Positions 11,012 to 19,708 of a stretch of 64,000 nucleotides of DNA are shown here, in pieces (positions within the stretch are counted from its first letter, which is position 1; each line of letters starts with the position of its first letter). This DNA comes from Ectobius pallidus (Eukaryota; Arthropoda; Insecta; Blattodea; Ectobiidae): positions 45,045,160 through 45,109,159 of the forward strand of contig CAXKWD010000009.1 in NCBI GenBank assembly GCA_964059195.1. Direction: 5' to 3'. Both the position numbers and the translations under genes were made by a program. The notes under the pieces were generated by a model, which was not told the origin of the DNA, did not search any database, and worked only from the letters and a program-made list of their open reading frames with translations.

Positions 11012-11476
11012 CTAACGATTTTGAGAGCTCGAAATTCGTCTATTCTCTTGTACGCTATCTTCAAAATGATAAATTGGTGCTAAATCAGTTCTTTCTATCT
11101 CTAACAGATCATATTCTGTGCCTGGACCGATATATCTCTGAACCAATTTTACTTCTAACTCAAAATGAACTACAATTCCTCTCCTATTTTCATATTTATA
11201 CAGCTTGTAAGAAGGGGCATCAAAATTGTGTGGTTTTCCTTCAAATGCAATTTCAATACGAGTATGATTATTCAATGATCTAAATTTATACTCATGTTCA
11301 GCCACTAAATCTGGACTGATTCTAGTATATTTTCTCAAAAATCTTTCAACTGTTTCTCTCGCGTATTCAGTGGTTCCTTCAAAAGCTTGGGGATGATTTA
11401 TACTAAAAACGTGTACGTCTAGTACGGTAAAAGTTTTTACACAGGACTCCTTTCGACAACAATTTAGAAAAGACAT
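11012..11476 (-). CDS. ORF0 of RE-A: conserved extra gene upstream of gag
   Basis: 154 codons on the sense strand, between the leader and gag. N-terminus MSFLNCCRKESC, then a mixed alpha/beta-looking body with EHEYKFRSLNN, IEIAFEGKPHNF, YKLYKYENRRGIVVHFELEV, and LLEIERTDLAPIY near the end. RE-C2 has an intact homologue of almost identical length (30426-30887) that shares H-E-x-K-F-R-x-L, I-A-F-E-G-[KR]-P, Y-K-Y-E, V-x-F-E-L-E-V and LEIERTD. Decayed copies sit in the same place in RE-D and RE-F. The N-terminal Cys pair could be acylated, so a membrane or matrix-like role is possible. I know no named family. Confidence 0.8.
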   Translation of the reverse strand: MSFLNCCRKESCVKTFTVLDVHVFSINHPQAFEGTTEYARETVERFLRKYTRISPDLVAEHEYKFRSLNNHTRIEIAFEGKPHNFDAPSYKLYKYENRRGIVVHFELEVKLVQRYIGPGTEYDLLEIERTDLAPIYHFEDSVQENRRISSSQNR

Positions 11477-11506
11477 TGGTGTTCATTTACATATACACAC
11501 AGATAT

Positions 11507-11593
11507 TCAAAAATAAACGGCATAACTTACTACAAACACTATTCCTACTACAAAAGTCAGAAAAAATCCTATTATTAATTTTTCCCAATCCAT
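11507..11593 (-). CDS. Small single-pass membrane ORF in RE-A leader
   Basis: 28 codons from the ATG at 11591-11593: MDWEKLIIG, then an uninterrupted hydrophobic run, ending YAVYF and TGA. It lies between the primer site and ORF0. RE-D has the same layout with the ATG changed to ATA (38927-39043, FEKVLIG...HAIYL), and the RE-G leader has ATG-MDHDNSVFIGIIV...YIAIY (46666-46821). The shared pattern is a short charged start, [LVI]-x-I-G, a hydrophobic helix and a Y-x(1-2)-[AI]-[VI]-Y end. It may be a viroporin-like or regulatory peptide; function unknown. Confidence 0.55.
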   Translation of the reverse strand: MDWEKLIIGFFLTFVVGIVFVVSYAVYF

Positions 11594-11700
11594 TACAATA
11601 ATTACACAAAATATTAATTAATTAATTTGCGCACTACTAATTCCTAGTCCTAGACTACTTCTAATGCAACAATTTCCTATGCACTTTGAGATTCGTGCCG

Positions 11701-11712
11701 CCGCTGCCACCA
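11701..11712 (-). promoter_or_regulatory. RE-A primer binding site, tRNA-Leu type
   Basis: Two bases inside the 5' LTR the minus strand reads TGGTGGCAGCGG. This is complementary to the CCA end of animal tRNA-Leu species whose acceptor arm ends in CCGCTGCCA plus CCA. RE-C2 (TGGTGGCAGCG), RE-D and RE-E carry the same or a near-identical site. Confidence 0.8.
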
Positions 11713-11714
11713 TT

Positions 11715-12557
11715 TGTCATGCCCCAAACAGGGAGTAGAAGGGTAGTTTCCGTGAGCGGTAAGGACTTAACTTCTACTATATTAAGGACGACAAAAATTT
11801 AAAAAGAGATAACAATAAAATATATTTAAATGCTAAAAATTGACAAATACAATCAAAGAAATGTCTTCTTTGAATATTACAATCAGTTACTAAATAAAAT
11901 ATAATATATCAGTTTGGGAAACCCGTCAGAGACAATATTATGGTAGCTGTGGTAGCTGATAAGAATAAGAAACCATTTACTTACAGTTGAGAAGCATGTT
12001 GCTGATGTGCACTGAGTTTACTATTACAGTTATAAGCTAAGTTATGATGATAAAGTTGAGATGACCTTATATGACAAACAGGTACCAGAGACCTAACTCG
12101 GGTATCAACTAAGATAACACAATGTTCGTGCTAGCCAAATATCAAGAGAGTGTCTTGATGCCAAAAGGGCTGTATTTATAAGTTTATTCAAGGAAAATCC
12201 TGTCAACTTAATAAAGTAATACGGGCGTTGTCCCGCTCTCTGATTGGCTATAAGCTACAATCATAATGGCGTCTCATCGGGGCTTAAATCATGGAAAATA
12301 TATAAATGTACATATATGGAAATTGTCAAGTTTCACAGAGATCTGTTGACACACTTAGAACAGAACGAATAACAGGAAACCTGTGGTTTCACTTCCTTGA
12401 TACAATGTTAGCGTTGTGACAATTCCTGAATATTACTTAAAGACTATAATATTGCATGTGATATAATATGATATAAAATATAAATGAAATAAAAGTATTA
12501 CAGGGTGAAAAGAGATTAAATGCGGGGTGATACGCTAGGGAATCACACGGCATTACA
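11715..12557 (-). repeat. RE-A 5' LTR (843 bp)
   Basis: Pair of 1969-2796, with TG...CA ends. It keeps the 15 bases missing from the 3' LTR. The minus-strand TATAAATA at 12172-12180 is the likely genomic promoter. Confidence 0.95.
12172..12180 (-). promoter_or_regulatory. TATA box of RE-A 5' LTR
   Basis: TATAAATA on the minus strand, about 460 bases before the LTR end. The same box is in the 3' LTR at 2426-2434. It probably drives the genomic RNA. Confidence 0.5.
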
Positions 12558-12561
12558 ATAT
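12558..12561. repeat. Target-site duplication ATAT, right side of RE-A
   Basis: ATAT directly after the ATTACA end of the RE-A 5' LTR, matching 1965-1968. Confidence 0.85.
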
Positions 12562-13968
12562 ATTGGGTAACTTATTATTTCATATAAATTAAAAATATTA
12601 TGATCTGATCTAATGGGGATATCTAAACGTATATAAAAAGTCAATTCTGTCTCGCTCACACACAGAGGAACGAAAAGTGTCTAAGTATACTCTGGTTATT
12701 CATTGCATGGCCAGGCGGCTTCCTTTCGTTAAGAGGAAAAGTTTGCCGACAGCTCAACCCATGTTCTTTAATTTTACCGCACCAATCAGCTAGTTACCCC
12801 AGGCAATCAAAATCTAAGAATGTCCTGCGACAGATATGACAGCTACTCGTCAACTCCACGTGGAGTGCAACGCGAGGTTGCAAGATCTAATTACAGTAAA
12901 CGATAACACGTGTGAATTGATTAAAGTGAGGGAAGAACTGAGGTCAGTGATAATAATGAGAGAATATTGCAACGTTGCTTTTGTTTTGGAAAGCGGAAAC
13001 CAAGCCCGATATAGTCAGATCAATTAACATAAAGAAACACCGACTTAATGGTTTATCTCGCTAAAACTGCCTGGCCATCCAATGAATAACTGGACTATAC
13101 CAAGGAATGCTGTCCAGCACTGCTGCTCTTATCAGCATGCCTGCCCGCCCCTCTTCAGCGCTAACTAACACCTCTATCAGCTCAGCTGGTGGCAATAGCT
13201 TGTTGTCTATCCTACCATACCTCATATTCTCCAGCTTCGAATTCAATAACATGAAACCTAAGTGTTGTAAGAAGTGTTCTATCTGTTGCTTACTTTGCCA
13301 CCTCCTCACTGCCTGGCTAACATTCTTTAAAGATGATTGCGTAGCCTGCACATTAAGTATCACTTGTTTAGATAAATCGTTTATGTACCGAGTATTGTGC
13401 TGTAATGAATTTTCTAATTCTTGCACGATTACATCGTGTCTATGCTTTACTTTATCTACATCACCAGTCGTTGCTATTCCAACTAAATGTTTCAAAATTT
13501 TGCCTCCCAAATAAAAAAATGACCTTCTATTCCTTTGCGGCCTCAAATTACTATATAGTCATCCGTATGAGATTGGGGTTTATAACGAAAAATCTCAGAC
13601 CTATCACTCAGCTGCTTTGGCAATAAATCGAACAGACTCGCGACCTCTGTCCGATATTGTCTAAAAGCATGTTGCAAACGATTGACAGCTCCGTTTAATT
13701 CAGCGTAATAAGATCTCACAAATACTTCTTCATACCTCAACCAAGAGGTATTTCTAGTTAGGGAAGACAGTTCCTAAAAATACTTATCAAATAACTTGGC
13801 GTTATAAAACATCTCAGAAATGTTTAACCGACAAAGTACAATTAATTTCTGGTTGACTACAAACATTTGACCCTGAGAGAGGAATAGGACGCCATTGTTA
13901 CAGATACCAACTCTTCCTAAAATGGCTACACACACTATCATTAACATACACTTCACTGCCATTGCCAT
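12562..13968 (-). pseudogene. env: RE-B env, N-terminal half, decayed
   Basis: ATG at 13966-13968 with a clear signal peptide (CMLMIVCVAILGRVGIC). After a stop near 13774 the frame resumes at 13740-13543 and again at 13546-13061, where a furin-like RNRR|S precedes a hydrophobic SFFYLGGKILKHLVGIA fusion-peptide region and a heptad-rich stretch. From 13060 to about 12680 stops and shifts dominate. The last 100 or so bases before RE-A are open again and continue in the C-terminal half at 1968. Family: baculovirus-F-like insect envelope, distinct from the RE-A and RE-C proteins. Confidence 0.75.
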
Positions 13969-14200
13969 TGTTATAAGATAAAATAAATCAGCAAATAAAC
14001 CCTTATCAACTTACCTGCTTACAACAAAATACATATACAAAAAAACTTAATAAATTTACAGTCTTCTTCTAAAATGTAGTCTATTTCTTGCACTATTACG
14101 TTCTTTTAAAGTTCTTTTCTCACTATATGTAGAAAAAGTTTTCTTGTAATAAAAAAAAATGTTCACACAAAAAATATAAATTACAACAAAAGAAAATGTT

Positions 14201-17200
14201 TTACTGACTTGCCCTTCTGGGTCTCAAATCATACCTGGACGTTGCAGCTTCACTCACCGCCGGAATGGAATCTTGCTCCCTCACCGTTTGCGCCCTAGGC
14301 CGTAGGTCATACCTGGAGACCGTAGCTGTCTGCGGAGTCGCTGTCCTTGGCTGCTCCCCTTTTCCAGGCGAACTACGTACCTCCCTCGCAGACGGCTGCC
14401 CGTTCTCTACCTCGGTGGGTGATTCCGGCACGTCCTCTCGAGTTGCCCTGTCCAATTCTTCACTTACAGCCGGTCTGGGCGGCTGAATCCAAGTACTGAG
14501 TGGCAAATCATCTTCTGGTTCCCAAAATGACGTACCTAGGGGTTCCTCGCGCTCGCCAGGAATCCTGTTGTCCGTCCTTCGATTCTCCGCCACCGGTCTT
14601 CTGGGTCTTCCCCTCGGCTTATCAGTTTCTTGGTAGGTTTCCTCCAGATTGCAGTCTTCACGGTGCTCGTATCTTTTCACGCGGTTCACGTGAACAATGA
14701 TATTTCTAAATGGCAATTTTAATTCTAAATTCTCAGGTGATATCACTCTCGTTATCTGGTACGGACCTCGATATTTTGCCGTAAGCTTCCTTACTTGCCC
14801 AGGCTTTAGTTGAGGATCACTTAACAACACCCAGTCTCCTGTTTCAAACCTCACTGGTTTCGCCGTTTTATTGTACTGCTTGGCTTGTTTCTCGAATGCG
14901 CGGCGATTTCTTGTTTTCACCAGTTTCCACATCCGCTGCAGCCTTTCTGCTAAGCTTTTAACTTCTGGGTGAGAAATATGCTGACTTGTTTCCGTCACAT
15001 CACCTAGCAATCTCATAGGATATTCAAAAACAACTTCATGAGGACTCATCCCCATTGTCTCATGGGTCCTATTATTGTACACCGTCACCACATATGGTAG
15101 CAAAATGTCCCAATCAGTTTGTTTCTGGTTAACATACTTCCTCAAGATATTAAAGATCGTGCGGTGTACTCTTTCATACCTCCCGTTTGCTTGGGGGTGA
15201 AAACGAGTAGTCCTCAACTTAGTTATGCGTAATAATTTACATGTTTGGTCCATTAATTCTGACATAACGTTTGCTCCCTGATCACTGAGCAAATTATCAG
15301 GGGCGCCAAATTTTAATACCCATTCAAAGACAAGAGCTCTTGCAATTGTTTCCGCCCTCTGATCAGCGAGGGGTACCATAACTAAATACCGACTGAAATG
15401 GTCAATTATGGTTAAGACATATTTATTACCTGTCTGTTGTGATTTCGGAAAAGGTCCACACACATCGACCGCGACTCTTTCACCTGGCCGCCTTACTTCT
15501 GGTAGCTCTTGTAGCTCCGCCCTTCGTCTCTTCCCTTCGGAATGTTTGTTACACACAATACACCTTTTCACCCAGTCGTTAACTTCCCGATTTCTACCTG
15601 GCCACCAATACTTCGTGGCTACCCCTCTATTAGTTGTTTTTTCCACCATGGCCCGCTAGAATGTGATCATGACATTCTGAAAGTACATCCCTTCTACATG
15701 ACTTAGGTACTACCAGCCTGAATCCTTCCTTGGTCTTTCTACAAAGTAATCCATTTCTTATGGAAAACGTCTTCTGTCCTCTCCACAGTTGACACATCTC
15801 ATCTTTCGTTTGTTCTTCTTGAATAGCATCTTGTAGGGACAGTCCCAAAGGGCATAATCTTCTGGACAGCCTTCCGAATTTCCATGTGCCTTTCCAGGGC
15901 GATGTACGACCTCAAAATCATATTCTGAAAGTTTTAACGCCCATCTTGCTAGCTGTGCGTTCTCACTAGTTTTAGTTAGAATATCCTTTAAGGCTGAATG
16001 GTCGGTTATCAGGGTAAATTTCGGCCCTCCTATCAAATAGGGGCGAAAATACTTCACGGCCCACACAACTGCCAAGAATTCACGCTGTGAGACGTTATAC
16101 TTTGCCTCCGCAGATGTTAATTTTCTACTGGCATAGGCTATAGGGTGTTCACGCCCTTCTCTAACTTGTGATAGCACCGCCCCAAGGGCCTTATTGCTTG
16201 CGTCTGTGGCGAGCACAAAGGACTGAGAAAAATCAGGGTAAGTTAACACTGGGTCAGACACCAACGTCTCCTTTAGACGGTCCATAGCTTGTTGTTCTTG
16301 CTGACCCCAATTAAAGGGCACTCCCTTTTTCAAGAGTTCAGACAATGGATGTGCGATAGTGACAAAGTCCTTTATGTATCTACGATAAAAATTTGCCAAC
16401 CCCAAAAAACTCTGTATGCCCTTAACATTCCTAGGAGCAGGAAAATCCTTGACCGCACTCAACAATGCTGGGTCAGCACGTACACCGTCCGCTGATATCA
16501 CATGGCCAAGATACAATAACTCACTTCTCGCGAATTTACATTTCTCATACGATAGAGAAAAATTAGCCTTTCGCAGCCTTTCAAGAACATTTCTCAGATG
16601 TACACCGTGTTTTTCCATGTTTCTTGACATAATGAGGATGTCATCGACTAGGCATTGATGGGGGGTTGACCCTTTCAAAACTAAGTCCATTAACCTTTGT
16701 AAACATGAGCTGGCGTTCCATAGGACCATTGGTAATCGTACATACTCGTAATGCCCTTGTGGCACATTGAAAGCTACTTTGTGCCTATCCTGGGGATCTA
16801 CTAAAATTTGATAAAGCTGGATGTCATGGTTAAACTTGAAAAAATTTTACACCGTCCCAGATTATCAATACACTCCTTTATATCCGGGAGTGGATATACG
16901 TCCGGCGTCGTTAGCTTATTTAACGAACGAAAATCGCAAGTAAAGCGATATTTAGGGGTGCCATCCGGTGATTTTTTGGTCACAATAACTACTGGTGCCG
17001 CCCAAGCTGATTCGCTCGGCTGTATAATCCCGTCTTGCAGCTGGTGCTCAATGAACTCTTGTACCACGGGTTTCAAATGGTGAGGCACCCTGTAAGGTCG
17101 ATGGTACACTGACTTAGCATTTCCTGTATCAATACGGTGCTGGAGTAATTCTGTAGCGGGCAAGTTGCGATTTCTAAAGAGCCCTGCATAATCTTCTAAT

Positions 17201-17578
17201 ACTGGTTGGATGATCCTTTTATCCCTTTCAGATAGGTGGTTTAGTGACTCATTGAAATTTACATCCTTCCCATAATACACCCTTAACTGCTCTTGCTCTG
17301 TTTCTCTTAAATCTACCTCGGCTGAGTCACATAATTCATGAGTTGCCAATTTAGTCCCTTTAATTAATGTCACCTCAGCGTTACTGGAATTAACTAAATT
17401 AAGCACAACTTCAGGTCCTCGGTTTACACTCCTGGCTATGTATATTTTTCAGATCCAATTCCATATCTTCTACTGGTTCTACTAAACATAATTCTTCTCT
17501 GTGGGTTCTATAAACAGATCGTCTCCTAGGTGGAAATTTTACAAACCTTCCTGAATGGGGTGGTATTGCAATTTCTCT
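14201..17578 (-). pseudogene. pol: RE-B pol (RT-RNase H-integrase), truncated and frameshifted
   Basis: Pieces at 17578-17411, 17406-16801, 16765-15758, 15848-15630 and 15649-14201. RT N-terminus shows YRFTCDFRSLNKL. The polymerase box reads LVDDILIMS rather than F/YVDD. RNase H has ATDASNKALGAVLSQ and ITDHSALKDIL. Integrase has the HHCC finger (CIVCNKHSEGK), the core residues in VDVCGPF, SDQGANV and PQANGRYERV, a GPY module (YRGPYQI), and a Pro-rich tail with two RYDLRPR repeats. Protease and gag are missing: the frame runs into an LTR of RE-C1 at 17579/17824. Upstream, 15749-15640 holds the zinc-finger histidines in another frame. Confidence 0.88.
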
Positions 17579-17964
17579 TGTCATGTCGCGGGTCAAGGAA
17601 GGGAAGTGGCCGGGCGAGACCCTAACTTGTACCTTTGAAATGACGTATTACACCCCTTTTCTTAACATAAACAATATTTATTTAAAAGAACTAACCAATA
17701 AAGCAAATTGATAAAACATGGTTCTACTAAACATAATTCTTCTCTGTGGGTTCTATAAACACATCGTCTCCTAGGAGGAAATTTTACAAACCTTCCTGAA
17801 TGGAGTGGTATTGTAATTTCTCTTGTCATGTCGCGGGTCAAGGAAGGGAAGTGGCCGAGCGAGACCCTAACTTGTACCTTTGAAATGACGTATTACACCC
17901 CTTTTCTTAACATAAACAATATTTATTTAAAAGAACTAACCAATAAAGCAAATTGATAAAATAA
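17475..17964. repeat. Tandem duplication, two copies of 245 bp, across the pol/LTR junction
   Basis: 17475-17719 repeats as 17720-17964 with few differences (for example CAGATCG/CACATCG). Each unit holds about 104 bases of RE-B pol followed by about 141 bases of LTR start (TGTCATGTCGCGGG). The junction therefore existed before the duplication. Confidence 0.85.
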
Positions 17965-19237
17965 ATAATTAAAGCACAAACAAAACACATTTCTTCTATT
18001 TCCATAATAAAACTAAACTCCGTGGCGCTACATCCCCGGAAGGACTTGGCCTACCACCCGACCGCTGCATGATCTCCCGTAGGAAGATGGCAGGATTGGG
18101 GGGCATGTGGTCAGCATGCCGACACCCACGGCCGTTAATGGTGGTTTTCTGGACCGGAGCCGCTACTTCTCTATCAAGTAGCTCCTCAGTTTGGAATCAC
18201 GAGGCTGAGTGCACCCCTACCAGACCTCCCTACCTCAGCAAAATCCGAAGAGGTACCGGGAATCGAACCCGGGCCGACGGATCTGTAGTCAGCAACGCTA
18301 ACCACAAGACCACGCCGGCGGACTATTTCCATAATGGTTACAATAATTATACCTGAGGTTAATATTACATGAATAGTATATGAGTTAATTATTAAAGCGA
18401 TATGATCGGTTCTTGGTTACATTTGTTAATCTTATTACCAAATATATAGTTATTACAATTACATATATTTATTACGATTACAATATTGGAACCAACTTAA
18501 TCTTCTTTTCTGATTTTAAGGATTCCTACTCATGCATTAATACTAATATTACAATTGAAATCGATTTAATATTCTTGTCTCAATTTAAAGGGACTTCCTT
18601 AAATTAAATATACTTTACTAAACTACTAATCCTCGTAAGCCAGTCTCCTGAAAATAATACAGAAGTCTACTTACATAAAATAAATATGCCCAGCCGTTCC
18701 ATCATCATGTCTGCCCAATAACTATAACTTTAGCCAAAGGAGCCTTTCGTCGCCGGGGAAAATTCGCACAGTAATTATCTCCTGAAGATGTCTCAAGTAG
18801 ATATCATGATGAGCAGAACGGCTGGCTGGGTTTATATACTGGCTTACACCCACGGAGTCAGGAAGCTCATCCTTATACCTTTTATGGACATTAATCAGCT
18901 TAATAACTACTGGAGTTTGCCTTACACAAGAATCAAACTCAAGAAAATCTGATGCAACATCCTGCATCTACTGAGTCACGTATGACACTATATTTACCGG
19001 AATATATGTGGTCAGTTACATCCTGTGAAATTTCCAAGATGTACATTTTAATATTTCAAATGACCACAACATCCGGCGGTCTTTTGCTTTGATTCAACAG
19101 ACCGGAGATGGGATGAGTAAATGTCATACGACTAATAAATGAATAATATAATCTATAAATTTGCAATATTCCATAATATATCAATTAACCAAAACAATAA
19201 ATCTTAAAACAATCAGATGGCTGTCTGGGTTATCACA
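17824..19237 (-). repeat. RE-C1 3' LTR, carrying a SINE
   Basis: TG start at 17824 (first 141 bases duplicated at 17579), CA end at 19237. A SINE with a 13-bp duplication occupies 18009-18322, so the LTR itself is about 1.09 kb. A TATATAA on the minus strand near 18825 fits a promoter. A polypurine tract follows on the right, so this is the 3' LTR of the minus-strand element starting at 19238. The same LTR family is at 1-210. Confidence 0.75.
18009..18322 (-). mobile_element. tRNA-derived SINE, copy 1 (minus)
   Basis: On the minus strand it starts with a tRNA-like head: A box GTGGTTAGCG and B box GGTTCGATTCC are the RNA polymerase III internal promoter. About 240 bases of a family-specific body follow (GGTAGGGAGG, CACCATTAACGGCCGT, GCATGCTGACCACATGCC). 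It is flanked by the 13-bp duplication CTATTTCCATAAT (17996-18008 and 18323-18335). Other copies: 55637, 57984, 61888. Confidence 0.9.
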
Positions 19238-19250
19238 CCCCTCCCACCTT
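19238..19250 (-). promoter_or_regulatory. RE-C1 polypurine tract
   Basis: Minus strand AAGGTGGGAGGGG directly before the TGTGATAACC start of the LTR. It proves that the element belonging to this LTR lies to the right and is on the minus strand. Confidence 0.85.
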
Positions 19251-19370
19251 AAATAAAAACGTCGTCTGGAAGACTGGCCGTTTTGTAGTGGCAGGTGTGG
19301 TAAACCACTTCCCATCTTCTCCAATATATTATAGCAAAGTTTAACTTACCTAATTTTACTACAAGTGAAC

Positions 19371-19612
19371 ATGTCAGAAGTAATCTATGAAAGCGGGGCT
19401 GAAACAGAGATTGCTGACGAAGGAAACAGGGCCCCCCAGCAGCGCCCGACGGGGCGAGAGGGCCGCGGGGGGTACCAGCGCCGCCACCACCGTCGCCTGC
19501 TCCGTCACCGCCACCACCTACACCTTCTCCGTCACCGCCACCGTCACCAGCCTCGACGGAAGACGAGGCGAATGCCGGACGGAGGAACTTCGAACTGTTT
19601 CTCCACCCTGAG
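19371..19612 (+). pseudogene. Antisense gene exon 1, RE-C1 version (one frameshift)
   Basis: Plus-strand ATG at 19371 (MSEVIYES...), acidic start, then a long Pro/Ser-rich region and an acidic end (EDEANAGRRNFELF). It stops at a consensus donor CTGAG|GTAAGT at 19613. The last 45 or so codons read into the donor in phase 0. The start is in another frame, so one indel, probably in the C6 or G6 runs near 19430-19460, separates them (242 nt in all). Position, strand, donor and phase match RE-A exon 1, although the exon is over four times longer. No exon 2 survives in RE-C1. Confidence 0.55.
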
Positions 19613-19708
19613 GTAAGTGACATGTGCATCTCTTATACTGCAAGCAAAACGGCGTAAAATGAGATAATATAATTGCCCTTTGTATACCAGAAATCAGAGT
19701 TCCCATGG

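Larger units (their letters stand above)
1969..12557 (-). mobile_element. RE-A: full-length env-bearing Ty3/gypsy (errantivirus-like) element
   Basis: A 10.6-kb element bounded by direct LTRs (1969-2796 and 11715-12557) and by ATAT duplications, inserted in the env of RE-B. In minus-strand order it holds 5' LTR, tRNA-Leu-type primer site, small membrane ORF, ORF0, gag, pol, env, polypurine tract and 3' LTR. On the plus strand it holds two exons of a predicted antisense gene (2978-3031 and 10760-10975). I counted three substitutions and one 15-bp gap between the LTRs, so the insertion is recent. Gag has one frameshift and pol one frameshift and one stop; env, ORF0 and the antisense exons are open. 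Confidence 0.95.

Noticed and set aside
13107..13514. 135-codon plus-strand frame
   Set aside because: Shadow of RE-B env; composition follows the minus-strand coding frame.
1..19237. 1-210 and 17824-19237 as the two LTRs of RE-B
   Set aside because: The right LTR has a polypurine tract on its right side (19238-19250), so it belongs to RE-C1. No primer site lies at 17578 and no polypurine tract at 211. It stays possible only for the left fragment.
19249..19629. 126-codon minus-strand Gly-rich frame and two further plus-strand Arg/His-rich frames
   Set aside because: Low-complexity GC-rich repeat read in alternative frames. The donor-linked Pro-rich plus-strand frame explains the region better.
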